NCBI RefSeq assembly: GCF_013403245.1
Contig: NZ_JACBNQ010000014.1
Coordinates: forward strand, 1 to 64,000
DNA: 64,000 bases
Direction: 5' to 3'
DNA from: Sedimentibacter hydroxybenzoicus DSM 7310
GTDB lineage: Bacteria > Bacillota > Clostridia > Tissierellales > Sedimentibacteraceae
Positions 35,524-43,428 of this stretch are shown piece by piece. Numbering within the stretch: the first letter of the stretch is position 1; each line of letters opens with the position of its first letter. The notes below the pieces were generated by a model. The model saw only the letters and a program-made list of their open reading frames with translations, was not told the origin of the DNA and did not search any database. The position numbers and the translations under genes were made by a program.

Positions 35524-36012
35524 CTATCTTGCACATTCTCCTTCAGTGCCCTTCAGTATTTCAATTCCGTGAGGCAGTGCAGGAAGTATAAAACTCAAAT
35601 TCTCAACAGCTCCCTTCGGACTACCCGGAAGGTTTACTATCAATGTATTGTCTCTTATGCCTGCCGTTGCTCTTGACAGCATAGCCTTGGGCGTTATAGC
35701 AAGCGACATTTGTCTCATTGCTTCGGATATACCGGGCGTTTGCTTTTTTATAACCTTCATAGTTGCTTCCGGAGTAACATCCCTTTTCGAAAATCCCGTT
35801 CCGCCGTTTGTAAGTATTAAATCAAGCTTAAGCTCATCACACATATATATTAATTCTTCACATATTAAGTCCATTTCATCAGGTATTATTTTATAATAAT
35901 CCAATTTATATATATTTTCGTCTAAGCTGTCCTTTATAGCCGGACCTGTTCCGTCTATCCTTTCTCCTCTTGAGCCCTTGTCGCTTATGGTTAATATCCC
36001 GGTCCTTATCAT
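35524..36012 (-). CDS. mogA: Molybdopterin adenylyltransferase (MogA/MoaB family)
   Basis: The 162-residue protein carries the MoCF-BD motif LILTNGGTGFSKRDVTPEAT and GTR-like GIRDNTLIVNLPGSPKGAVENL. It adenylates molybdopterin before metal insertion. It follows a 115-base intergenic repeat after tupC, but is still likely in the same transcript as tupABC since no clear terminator separates them. Start ATG with GGAGG. Confidence 0.9.
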   Translation of the reverse strand: MIRTGILTISDKGSRGERIDGTGPAIKDSLDENIYKLDYYKIIPDEMDLICEELIYMCDELKLDLILTNGGTGFSKRDVTPEATMKVIKKQTPGISEAMRQMSLAITPKAMLSRATAGIRDNTLIVNLPGSPKGAVENLSFILPALPHGIEILKGTEGECAR

Positions 36013-36021
36013 ATTTCCTCC

Positions 36022-36126
36022 ATTTATTTAAAAGTTTGAGTAAGATACTTCGCTTCCGTTCAGTATGACGAGAAACCAATTTTCTGTCATTCTGAGAGCT
36101 ATAGCCCGAAGAATCTATCTCATTAC
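36022..36126. repeat. Palindromic intergenic repeat (about 100 bp)
   Basis: GAGTAAGATACTTCGC..CAGTATGAC on the left is largely complementary to GTCATTCTGAG..CGAAGAATCTATCTC on the right, so the region forms a long imperfect hairpin. The GTCATTCTGAG...GAAGAATCT signature is that of a widespread bacterial intergenic repeat. It lies between tupC and mogA in one operon. Confidence 0.65.
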
Positions 36127-36819
36127 TCATATATTCAAAATTTGTTTTAATAATTTGTTCTTTGGATTGCCAAGCACTCCATCCTTGTCGCCCATTTCCA
36201 ATATTTTGCCCTTATCCATAAAAATCACATAGTCCGCAATTCTCTTTGCCTGATAAACATCGTGAGTTACCACTATAACTGTTCTGTTATCCTTTGATAA
36301 ATTTTTTATAAGCTCCTCCGCCTTCATGGAGCTTTCTATATCCATTGCTGCCGTCGGCTCGTCAAGCATAGTAACTTCCGTTTCTAAAACTGATGTTCTT
36401 AAAAGAGCAACCTTGGCTCTTTCTCCACCTGAAAGCCAGTGGGATTTTTTATTTAATAATTCTTCCACATTAAAATAATGTATGTATTTATTTAATCGAT
36501 TTTCAATTTCTTTATTATTTATTTTCTTATATTTTAACCCGCTTATAATATTTTCGTAGGATGTTTTTCTGAAAAGATATGGTTTTTGCAACAATATAGT
36601 TATTGAATTCTTAATCGAACTGTCTAACTTGTTGCCGTTATATAATATATTACCACTTGTAAGTGAATTTAAACCTGAAATACAACTTAAAAGTGTACTT
36701 TTTCCGCTTCCGTTAGAACCTAAAATAACATATATTCCTTTTTTTATTGTTAAATTATCTATATCCAGAATGCGGCTGTCACCATAATCTTTAATTGCAT
36801 TTTCTACCGTTATAACCAA
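36127..36819 (-). CDS. tupC: Tungstate ABC transporter, ATP-binding protein
   Basis: The 230-residue ABC ATPase has Walker A GSNGSGKSTLLSCISGL (about 34-50), the signature LSGGERAKVALLR and Walker B VTMLDEPTAAMD, with the H-loop in VVVTHDVYQAKR. With the permease and binding protein it forms an importer for tungstate (or molybdate). It overlaps the operon with tupB at a 2-base gap and precedes the cofactor genes. Confidence 0.9.
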   Translation of the reverse strand: MVITVENAIKDYGDSRILDIDNLTIKKGIYVILGSNGSGKSTLLSCISGLNSLTSGNILYNGNKLDSSIKNSITILLQKPYLFRKTSYENIISGLKYKKINNKEIENRLNKYIHYFNVEELLNKKSHWLSGGERAKVALLRTSVLETEVTMLDEPTAAMDIESSMKAEELIKNLSKDNRTVIVVTHDVYQAKRIADYVIFMDKGKILEMGDKDGVLGNPKNKLLKQILNI

Positions 36820-36821
36820 GA

Positions 36822-37493
36822 TTATTCCCTCCTTTGCAGCCTGTATAAAACAGTATTTATAAAAAATGATATAAATAACAGCACTATACCTATAAAAACT
36901 GCTTCGTTGAAATTGCCTTTTCCGGTTTCAAGAGCAATATAAGTTGTCATAACTCTCGTTTTTGCTTTAATGTTTCCGCCCACCATCATAACGGCCCCTA
37001 CCTCGGAAATAGCTCTGCCGAACCCGGCTGTAACAATTGATAATAATTGCATTCTGCACTCGCTTATTATTGCTTTCAACGTATCATTTTTGCTTGCTCC
37101 CAATGACATACAGGTAAGCTGTATTTCTTTTGCCGATTCTGAAATGTTAGAAACCGTTAACCCAAATATAATTGGAAAAACAAGAAGAGATTGTGAAATA
37201 ATCATTGCGGTTGGAGAAAATAACAGACCGAGGCTTCCCAGCGGTCCCTTTCTTGACAATAACATATATACTAAAAGACCTATCAATACGGGTGGTAAGC
37301 TCATGAGGGTATTTGTAACCCTCATGAGAGTTCTTTTAAGCTTGAATTCATTTAAAGCCGTTGCTACACCTGAAACCATCCCTAAAATTGATGCAATTAA
37401 TGTTGAGGTGAGCGATACTTTTAAAGATAACATAATAACCGGAAACATATCATTATATTCGATAAAAAATTCTTTAATAAATTCAAACATCAT
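36822..37493 (-). CDS. tupB: Tungstate ABC transporter, permease
   Basis: The 223-residue permease has about five to six membrane segments and the ABC coupling loop (EIQLTCMSLGASKNDTLKAII, then GFGRAISEVGAVMMVGGN). The PPVLIGLLVYMLLSRKGPLG segment is characteristic of TupB rather than ModB. It lies 14 bases after tupA and 2 before tupC. Confidence 0.9.
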   Translation of the reverse strand: MMFEFIKEFFIEYNDMFPVIMLSLKVSLTSTLIASILGMVSGVATALNEFKLKRTLMRVTNTLMSLPPVLIGLLVYMLLSRKGPLGSLGLLFSPTAMIISQSLLVFPIIFGLTVSNISESAKEIQLTCMSLGASKNDTLKAIISECRMQLLSIVTAGFGRAISEVGAVMMVGGNIKAKTRVMTTYIALETGKGNFNEAVFIGIVLLFISFFINTVLYRLQRRE

Positions 37494-37507
37494 TTCACCT
37501 TTTTTAA

Positions 37508-38404
37508 TTATTCAGCATTTGGAATGAATAACGGCTGACCGAATTTTTCAACACCAAACTCACTGATTAAGCCCTGACCTTCCTCGGATAAAATCCAATC
37601 GATAAATTCCTGAACTTCTGCTTCTTTAACAGGATATTTTTCCGGGTTAACCATCATAACACCGTATTGGTTATACATTTTATCATTTTTCTCAGTTACG
37701 ATTACTAAATCAAGATTGTCCTTCATCGATAAATATGTAGCTCTGTCCGTTAACGTATAAGCTAATTTTTCATCTGCCATCTGCAAAACTGCTCCCATTC
37801 CTGCTCCGGCAGAAACATACCATTCTCCTTCAGGAGTAATATCAGCTTCGTTCCAGTAGGATTTTTCTTTTGTATGTGTACCTGATTCGTCACCTCTTGA
37901 TACGAACACAGCTTGTTTTTCCGCTATCAGTTCAAAGGCCTTTATAGGATCATTCGGTGCATCTGTCTGCAAGCCTGCAGGGTCTGACTCAGGTCCAATC
38001 AATACGAAGTCATTATACATAACATCAAATCTTTCCTTAGCAAATCCATCTGCAACAAACTGTTCTTCCTGTGCTTTGGCATGTACTAAAACACCATCCG
38101 CATCACCGTTTCTGGCAAGCTCAAGAGCCGCTCCCGTGCCCTTCGCAACTACTTCAACCTCTATACCTGTTTTTTCTTTAAAAGCTGGTAGCAAGAAGTC
38201 CAGCAATCCAGAATCCTCTGTACTTGTTGTAGTAGCAAGTATTATACTTCTTTCTTCCTTTGGATCTTCTGATACAGGCTGATCAATATTTGGTTCTTCG
38301 TTTTGTTCCTCATTCGGTTCTTGCGGATTGTTGCATGCTGTCATCGAAAATACCAATACTAATGACAATATAAAAAGCAACAAGCCTTTCATTTTCGTTT
38401 TCAT
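37508..38404 (-). CDS. tupA: Tungstate-binding lipoprotein
   Basis: The 298-residue protein has a lipoprotein signal (LLLFILSLVLVFSMTACNNP, lipidated Cys near 24), an acidic linker and a type II binding domain. It has the TupA-specific TTTS motif (ILATTTSTEDSGLLDFLLP) that contacts the oxyanion, and SRGDESGTHTKE. TTTS is regarded as distinguishing TupA from molybdate-binding ModA. It is the first gene of the operon and sits behind a Moco/Tuco-type riboswitch. Confidence 0.92.
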   Translation of the reverse strand: MKTKMKGLLLFILSLVLVFSMTACNNPQEPNEEQNEEPNIDQPVSEDPKEERSIILATTTSTEDSGLLDFLLPAFKEKTGIEVEVVAKGTGAALELARNGDADGVLVHAKAQEEQFVADGFAKERFDVMYNDFVLIGPESDPAGLQTDAPNDPIKAFELIAEKQAVFVSRGDESGTHTKEKSYWNEADITPEGEWYVSAGAGMGAVLQMADEKLAYTLTDRATYLSMKDNLDLVIVTEKNDKMYNQYGVMMVNPEKYPVKEAEVQEFIDWILSEEGQGLISEFGVEKFGQPLFIPNAE

Positions 38405-38463
38405 AAAAAACTCCTTTCATATATGTAATACGAAAAGAGATGCAAAAGCAATCTCCTTTCTAA

Positions 38464-38602
38464 ACAGACGACCCAATTTTTCAATTTGGTGTCGGTCGTT
38501 TATACTGTAAGTGCAACGGGAGGTATGACCGTTTCCGGTCAAACCCTGACAGTTTACAATTCATGTACTGAGCTTTAGAATTGTAAACTCGGAGAAATAA
38601 AA
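38464..38602 (-). promoter_or_regulatory. Moco/Tuco-type riboswitch in the tupA leader
   Basis: On the minus strand the leader has CTCCGAG, an 11-bp perfect stem (38551-38561 with 38579-38589), the conserved GGGTTTGACCGGAAACGGTC core (38527-38546), then CCTCCCG, which are hallmarks of the Moco RNA family. Placement before a tungstate importer suggests the tungsten-cofactor (Tuco) form. A hairpin GACCGACACCAAATT / AATTGGGTCGTC (38466-38499) lies between it and the tupA start and may be the expression platform. Confidence 0.85.
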
Positions 38603-38615
38603 TTTCATACATACA

Positions 38616-38644
38616 ATTCTATAAGCATAGAAAAGGTTTGTCAA
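38616..38644 (-). promoter_or_regulatory. Promoter of the tup-moa operon
   Basis: TTGACA (38639-38644), 17 bases, TAGAAT (38616-38621) on the minus strand. The riboswitch begins within about 10 bases of the expected start. Confidence 0.65.
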
Positions 38645-38714
38645 TGAATTAAAATTTTATATAAGTATTATCAGATATTATATCAATATTTTATTAATAA
38701 TATAAAACTAATAC

Positions 38715-38762
38715 TTGACAGCACAAACCTTTAATGTTATTGTTACTTTGTAATCATTACAA
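38715..38762 (+). promoter_or_regulatory. Promoter with PerR/Fur box upstream of perR
   Basis: TTGACA (38715-38720) and TATTGT (38738-38743) are 17 bases apart. Immediately downstream lies TTGTAATCATTACAA (38748-38762), a perfect 7-1-7 palindrome of Fur/PerR-box form. Autoregulation by the encoded PerR is expected. Confidence 0.8.
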
Positions 38763-38800
38763 CTTGATGATTGTTGTAACAGTTCCGAAAGGAGAATGCT

Positions 38801-39226
38801 ATGAAAGTGAATTTTGAAAGCTTAATAGATGAATTGAAAAATAAAAAAATACGCCTCTCCCATCAAAGATTAAAGGTTTTAGAATATCTTACGACAAATT
38901 ATAATCATCCCACAGCGGATCAGATATATAACGGGCTCCATGACGAGGTTCCCACATTGTCTAAGACGACTGTTTACAACACCTTAAGCTCATTGCTTGA
39001 TGCAGGCTTAATAAGAGCAATTAACATTGAGGACAACGAGGTTCGATATGATATCAACACTCATGATCATGGTCATTTCAAATGTGAATCCTGCAAAAAT
39101 ATATATGATTTCAATATAGATATTGATTTATTTGAAGCTGATCAATTATCCGGATTCGAAATAAATGACAAAAATGTATTTTTTAAAGGCACATGCAGAT
39201 CATGCATCGCCGACGGCAAAGAATAG
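38801..39226 (+). CDS. perR: PerR-type peroxide-responsive repressor (Fur family)
   Basis: The 141-residue Fur-family protein has a winged helix with LSHQRLKVLEYLTTNYNHPTA and TLSKTTVYNTLSSLLDAGLI. The regulatory site residues are in NTHDHGHFKCESC and the C-terminal zinc pair is CESC/CRSC. The His/Asp set fits PerR (D in HDHGHF) rather than iron-sensing Fur. It is co-transcribed with rubrerythrin 33 bases downstream, the expected peroxide-stress partner, and has a PerR box at its promoter. Confidence 0.88.
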   Translation: MKVNFESLIDELKNKKIRLSHQRLKVLEYLTTNYNHPTADQIYNGLHDEVPTLSKTTVYNTLSSLLDAGLIRAINIEDNEVRYDINTHDHGHFKCESCKNIYDFNIDIDLFEADQLSGFEINDKNVFFKGTCRSCIADGKE

Positions 39227-39259
39227 TTTAGCTATATTTATTATTAGGAGGATTTGAAA

Positions 39260-39751
39260 ATGGAAGAAAAAACACTGCAAAATTTAATGGATGGTTTCGC
39301 AGGGGAATCACAGGCAAACAGAAAGTATTTAGCTTATGCTAAGAAAGCAGAAAAGGAAGGAAAAACAAATGCCGCAAAGCTATTTAAGGCAGCATCCGAT
39401 GCAGAAGCATTACATGCACAAAAGCACTTAGAGGTTGCAGGTAAAATTAAAACAACAAAAGAAAATCTTGCCGATGCTGTTGCAGGCGAAACATATGAAT
39501 TTGAAAACATGTATCCAGAATTCATAAAGGCTGCCGAGTCAGAAGGAAATAAAGCAGCAATTAATACATTCAACCTTGCCATGGAAGCAGAAAAGGTTCA
39601 TGCTAAATTGTACAAAGAAGCCTTAGAAAGTATTGACAATACAGAAGAAATCTTTTATTACCTATGCCCTGTTTGCGGAAACATCGAAACTTTCGTTCCG
39701 GAAAGATGCAGTATTTGCGGAGTGTTAGGTTCTAAATTCATAAAATATTAA
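39260..39751 (+). CDS. Rubrerythrin
   Basis: The 163-residue protein has a ferritin-like diiron domain (FAGESQANRKYLAYA, DAEALHAQKHLE, MYPEFIKAAESEG, AMEAEKVHAKLY) and a C-terminal rubredoxin-like iron site (CPVCGNIE...CSICG). It reduces hydrogen peroxide in anaerobes. It follows perR in one operon with PerR-box control. ATG 39260 is chosen over a TTG six bases earlier because GGAGG lies at the right distance. Confidence 0.94.
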   Translation: MEEKTLQNLMDGFAGESQANRKYLAYAKKAEKEGKTNAAKLFKAASDAEALHAQKHLEVAGKIKTTKENLADAVAGETYEFENMYPEFIKAAESEGNKAAINTFNLAMEAEKVHAKLYKEALESIDNTEEIFYYLCPVCGNIETFVPERCSICGVLGSKFIKY

Positions 39752-39753
39752 TC

Positions 39754-39825
39754 AGGACACTGAAATTTCTGATTTGATGTCCTGTAAGTGAAAGTTATAT
39801 TGAAAGACCGCGCAAGCGGTTTTTT
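39754..39825 (+). terminator. Two hairpins after rubrerythrin
   Basis: AGGACA..TGTCCT (39754-39783) is followed by ACCGC-gcaa-GCGGT+TTTTTT (39807-39825), the latter a classic intrinsic terminator for perR-rbr. Confidence 0.8.
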
Positions 39826-39828
39826 GTT

Positions 39829-39951
39829 AGGGCATAAAATGGGAGTGCAGCAAATTTATCAGTTCGCTCTGCTCACATAAATTTGGCATTCTGCGTATTT
39901 GACCTAACCCCATTTAAACTACGCTGTCGCTTGTTCAAATGGGGTTAGGTC
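39829..39951. repeat. Nested palindromic element
   Basis: AAATTTAT..ATAAATTT (39852-39884) and GACCTAACCCCATTT / AAATGGGGTTAGGTC (39901-39915 with 39937-39951, 15 bp perfect) make two adjacent hairpins in a non-coding stretch. A partial echo (GTTAGG...AAATGGG) precedes them. This is a likely dispersed repeat rather than a gene. Confidence 0.55.
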
Positions 39952-39983
39952 ATAAAAAAAGAACCATTACTCTGAATGGTTCT
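39952..39983 (-). terminator. Terminator of the methionine gamma-lyase gene
   Basis: AGAACCATT / AATGGTTCT stem; on the minus strand it is followed by TTTTTTTAT. Confidence 0.8.
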
Positions 39984-40019
39984 AAAAAGGAGGAACTCGA
40001 AACAATTTTCTTGCTTCAA

Positions 40020-41219
40020 CTATATCAACATATCCAATCCGTGCTTTAAATCACTTATAATATCATCTGCATCCTCAAGACCTATTGATAATCTGACCAA
40101 TCCCTCGGATATACCTGATAAAGCTCTTTCCTCAGGAGTGTAAGGAGAATGTGTCATTGATGCAGGATGCTGAATCAGTGTTTCCGTATCACCTAAGCTT
40201 ACTGCCAATGTGCAAAGATGCAATGAATTCATTAATTTTTTACCGGCTTCAAGTCCGCCCTTAACTTCAAACGCAATCATTGCTCCCGGTAATGACATTT
40301 GTTTTTTAGCCAATTCGTATTGGGGAAAGCTTTTTAATCCCGGATACTGGATGTTTACAACCGCTGGATGCTTTTCTAAAAACTCAGCAACCCTTTGTGC
40401 GTTTGCGCAATGCTTTTCCATTCTGATTTCCAGTGTCTTCATCCCTCTGTTTATCAAATAGGCTTCGAAAGGTCCCAATACCGAACCGGTCATATCTTTA
40501 ATACCAAACAATCTTACTAAATCTATAAATTCCTTCTTACCTGCTGCAAATCCGGCAATAACATCCCCGTGACCGTTTAGATATTTTGTAGCCGAATGAA
40601 CTACAACATCGGCACCTAAATCTAACGGTCTTTGAATATAAGGAGTACAATATGTATTATCTACTACGACGATACAATCCTCGATCTCATGAGCTATTTT
40701 TGATATTTCTTTTATATCAGCTATAAGCATATTTGGATTAGCGGGGCTTTCCAGATATACTATCTTTGTATTTGACTTCATTGCTTTTCTTATATTTTCA
40801 GGATCTGATGTATCAACGAAATCTACTTCAACGTTAAATCTTGAAACACCATGGTTTAAAAATGCAAATGTACATCCATACAATGTCTTTGCTGCAACTA
40901 TATGATCGCCGGCTTTTACCTTTGCCCATACAACCGAAGTTATAGCACCCATACCTGAGGACATGGAAACAGCTGCCTCCGCGTTTTCCAGGCTGGCCAA
41001 TTTTTCTTCAACCTGAGTATTTGTAGGGTTCCCCAACCTTGTATAAATATAGCCTTCTTCTTCCAAAGCAAATCTTTTACCGCCTTGTTCGGCAGAATCG
41101 AATATAAATGTTGAAGTTTGGTAGATTGGTGTAGCCAACGCACCATATTCATTTTTCACATAACCTGCATGTACTGCTCTTGTTGAAAATTTCATTTGAT
41201 TTAATTTTTGCTTATCCAT
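40020..41219 (-). CDS. Methionine gamma-lyase
   Basis: The 399-residue Cys/Met-metabolism PLP enzyme has PLP Lys 212 in SATKYLNGHGD, the phosphate-binding YTRLGNPT, and LYGCTFAF with Cys 116. That Cys, at the same position as in Pseudomonas methionine gamma-lyase, distinguishes the family from cystathionine gamma-synthases and beta/gamma-lyases. It degrades methionine to methanethiol, ammonia and 2-oxobutyrate. ATG 41219 is used; the frame upstream covers the ribosome site. It is downstream of a TyrR-like sigma-54 activator in a sigma-54-driven operon. Confidence 0.9.
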   Translation of the reverse strand: MDKQKLNQMKFSTRAVHAGYVKNEYGALATPIYQTSTFIFDSAEQGGKRFALEEEGYIYTRLGNPTNTQVEEKLASLENAEAAVSMSSGMGAITSVVWAKVKAGDHIVAAKTLYGCTFAFLNHGVSRFNVEVDFVDTSDPENIRKAMKSNTKIVYLESPANPNMLIADIKEISKIAHEIEDCIVVVDNTYCTPYIQRPLDLGADVVVHSATKYLNGHGDVIAGFAAGKKEFIDLVRLFGIKDMTGSVLGPFEAYLINRGMKTLEIRMEKHCANAQRVAEFLEKHPAVVNIQYPGLKSFPQYELAKKQMSLPGAMIAFEVKGGLEAGKKLMNSLHLCTLAVSLGDTETLIQHPASMTHSPYTPEERALSGISEGLVRLSIGLEDADDIISDLKHGLDMLI

Positions 41220-41247
41220 AAAAACCTCCATAATTTATAAATCTTAT

Positions 41248-42783
41248 TTAAATATTATTTTTATCAATATCATACTTTTTCATTCTGTTAATCAATAAAG
41301 TATGAGTGACATCTAATTCTTTTGCCGCATCCCTGATGCTTTTATTATTTTTCAGACTTTCAATAATTTTCTTTTTCTCCAAGCTTTCAATGCAACCTTT
41401 CAGCGATTTTCCTTCGATGCCGTCCATCGGAACAATGTCATAATTAAGTATAATGTCCTTTGCGGCAATCTCATTGCTTACTGTAAGCGCTATGGCCCTT
41501 TCCAATACATTTTGAAATTCTCTTACATTTCCGGGCCAGTTATAATTTATAAGCTTTCTCATCGCTTCCTTTTCAATTCCCGTTATATTTTTACGATATC
41601 TTTTCGAATGCTTCTGTGCAAAATGCTCATATAGTGCCGGCAAGTCCTCTTTCCTGTCTCGAAGAGGAGGAATATTTATATTGAATATGTTAATTCTGAA
41701 TAAAAGCTCTAATCTGAATTCTTTGTTCTTGACCATTTCATCAATATTTTGATTGGTCGCCGATATCAGTCTTACATCTACATTTACTTCATTGGCACTT
41801 CCAACTCTTCTTACCCTTTTTTCCTGCAATACTCTCAACAGCTTTGCCTGCAAATGTGGAGGCATATCTCCTATTTCATCCAAAAATACCGTTCCGCCTC
41901 CGGCGATTTCAAATATTCCGGGCTTGCCTTCCTTTCTGCCGCCTGTAAAAGTTCCTCCTTCATATCCGAACAGCTCGCTTTCCAGCAATTGGTCAGGTAT
42001 GGCAGCACAGTTTATCGCTATAAACGGTTTGTTTTTTCTTTTACTTTCATTATGTATCGCTCTTGCGAAAAGCTCCTTGCCGGTTCCGCTTTCACCTGTA
42101 ATTAAGACAGGAGAATCAGATTTTGAATACAGCTTTCCCGATTTAATTGTTACAAGCATTTTATTGCTTTCGGCAATTATGTCATCAAAGGTAATCGGAT
42201 TATCGAATCTGTTATAAATATTGGAATCAATTTCGTAAAATGAAATCAAGTAGCTGCTCAATACCTTTTCCTTGTTAACAATAGGCTGTAAATTTGCTTC
42301 ATAAAGCTGATTGCTTATTTCCAGATTTTCTTTAATCAGGGACATATTGTTGTCTTTCAGTGTTGCTATCAGTTTTTTGAAATCTATAAACTTATTTATG
42401 TTAAGACCCGTTATGTCCTTGCCTTCCGTATTAAATATTTTTTCGGCGGAGTAATCATTAAAATACTTTATATCGCCTTTTCTGTTTAACAAAACTACGC
42501 CGTGAGGAATTACGTCCAGCACCTTTTTCATTTCAGTGTCTTTTTCTTCAAATGGAAATAAATCAATTTCTTCTAAGGAAGCCCACCCACTCAGCTCCTG
42601 AAGCTCATTTTTGATTTTCTCCCAGACCTCATCTTCTACAGGCATTAATTTTATGTAGGCAACAAAAGCGTAAACCTCCATCCAAATCAGCCCAACGTCG
42701 TATTTATGTAATACAGACAACGCTTCGTAGGTTATGTGCGCTCTGTCCTCCACAGCAGTTAACTTAATCTTTTTAGTTTTCAT
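41248..42783 (-). CDS. Sigma-54 activator with ACT-like and PAS domains (TyrR-like)
   Basis: The 511-residue protein has an ACT-like N-terminus (about 1-75), a PAS domain (about 85-185) and an AAA+ domain with Walker A GESGTGKELFA near 230 and Walker B GGTVFLDEIGDMP. The TyrR-type HTH (SIRDAAKELDVTHTLLINRM) is at the end. The sigma-54 contact loop reads GTFTGG at residues 277-282, not GAFTGA; the Thr and Phe are kept. The gene is preceded by a sigma-54 promoter, and methionine gamma-lyase follows after 28 bases. It probably senses an amino acid. ATG 42783 has GGGAG. Confidence 0.9.
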   Translation of the reverse strand: MKTKKIKLTAVEDRAHITYEALSVLHKYDVGLIWMEVYAFVAYIKLMPVEDEVWEKIKNELQELSGWASLEEIDLFPFEEKDTEMKKVLDVIPHGVVLLNRKGDIKYFNDYSAEKIFNTEGKDITGLNINKFIDFKKLIATLKDNNMSLIKENLEISNQLYEANLQPIVNKEKVLSSYLISFYEIDSNIYNRFDNPITFDDIIAESNKMLVTIKSGKLYSKSDSPVLITGESGTGKELFARAIHNESKRKNKPFIAINCAAIPDQLLESELFGYEGGTFTGGRKEGKPGIFEIAGGGTVFLDEIGDMPPHLQAKLLRVLQEKRVRRVGSANEVNVDVRLISATNQNIDEMVKNKEFRLELLFRINIFNINIPPLRDRKEDLPALYEHFAQKHSKRYRKNITGIEKEAMRKLINYNWPGNVREFQNVLERAIALTVSNEIAAKDIILNYDIVPMDGIEGKSLKGCIESLEKKKIIESLKNNKSIRDAAKELDVTHTLLINRMKKYDIDKNNI

Positions 42784-42804
42784 AATAACTCCCATCTTTT
42801 TCTT

Positions 42805-42821
42805 TGCATTATTTGTGCCAA
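42805..42821 (-). promoter_or_regulatory. Sigma-54 promoter of the activator/methionine gamma-lyase operon
   Basis: On the minus strand TTGGCACAAATAATGCA has GG and GC in the correct 12-base register and the TGGCAC -24 box. It lies 22 bases upstream of the activator ATG. Confidence 0.85.
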
Positions 42822-42880
42822 CTTTAACAATCCCACAAACGTTATAAAATCAATCTTACCTAAATAAGAACAGCAAGAGC

Positions 42881-42959
42881 ATGGAATAAATTCATTCCAT
42901 ATTTTTACCGATTTGGAATGCTAATGATTTTCATGGTTTAAAACCATTCCTATTGGAAT
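42881..42959 (-). promoter_or_regulatory. Cluster of GGAAT/ATTCC activator-type sites
   Basis: ATGGAAT-N6-ATTCCAT (42881-42900) is a palindrome. Further GGAAT or ATTCC half-sites follow near 42915, 42946 and 42955, and GGTTTAAAACC lies at about 42935. They are 60-150 bases upstream of the sigma-54 promoter, the usual place for activator sites. Confidence 0.6.
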
Positions 42960-43020
42960 AATTTTAAACCACAAGAGTTGTTATTTCAAGAAATATTTAT
43001 TACTTTTCTAAATAATAACA

Positions 43021-43050
43021 AACCCAAAGGGGACGGTTCTTTTTGGGTCA
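43021..43050 (+). repeat. REP element A
   Basis: ACCCAAA..GGGGACGGTTCT..TTTGGGT forms a short hairpin carrying the GGGGACGGTTCT signature found at 49348, 50877 and 51888 around the RAYT gene. Confidence 0.7.
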
Positions 43051-43116
43051 CTACTATCATAACTCATTTGCAGCCTATTTGAGCCTATTTGTGTCTGCCG
43101 TAAATAAAAGTAAATG

Positions 43117-43145
43117 TTGACAATCAATTGCATATACTATAAAAT
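43117..43145 (+). promoter_or_regulatory. Promoter of the argS T-box transcript
   Basis: TTGACA (43117-43122), 17 bases, TAAAAT (43140-43145), just upstream of the T-box leader. Confidence 0.6.
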
Positions 43146-43154
43146 AACCGGAAA

Positions 43155-43385
43155 TAGACAACTGTAAATTCTGTGAAGAGAATAGTAACTGTCATGCATC
43201 TAGCAGCGAGTGGGAACAGAGTGAGAGTCCTGCAAGAGAACCGACAGCGAAGAGGGACTCCGAGAGGACATCTGAGCAATGCAAGGATGGTACGTTAACT
43301 GCGTTAAAGTAATTGAGTGGACTTAGGTCAATTTGAGTGGTACCGCGGATTTCAACCCGTCTCATTATATGAGGCGGGTTTTATG
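43155..43385 (+). promoter_or_regulatory. T-box leader of argS
   Basis: The leader has a stem I start (AAGAGAATAGTAA), CTGTC/GACAG helix, the conserved T-box sequence TGAGTGGTACCGCGG (43334-43348), and a terminator with arms AACCCGTCTC and GAGGCGGGTT (43354-43382). Three bases after the GACAG helix lies AGA (43251-43253), which is an arginine codon and fits the gene it precedes. Confidence 0.93.
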
Positions 43386-43428
43386 ATGGAAAATTTTATT
43401 CAAAATAAAATATGATAAGGATGATTAT

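Noticed and set aside
41753-42217. Antisense protein-coding gene opposite the TyrR-like activator
   Set aside because: It is a shadow of the AAA+ domain in another frame, without a ribosome site or family similarity.
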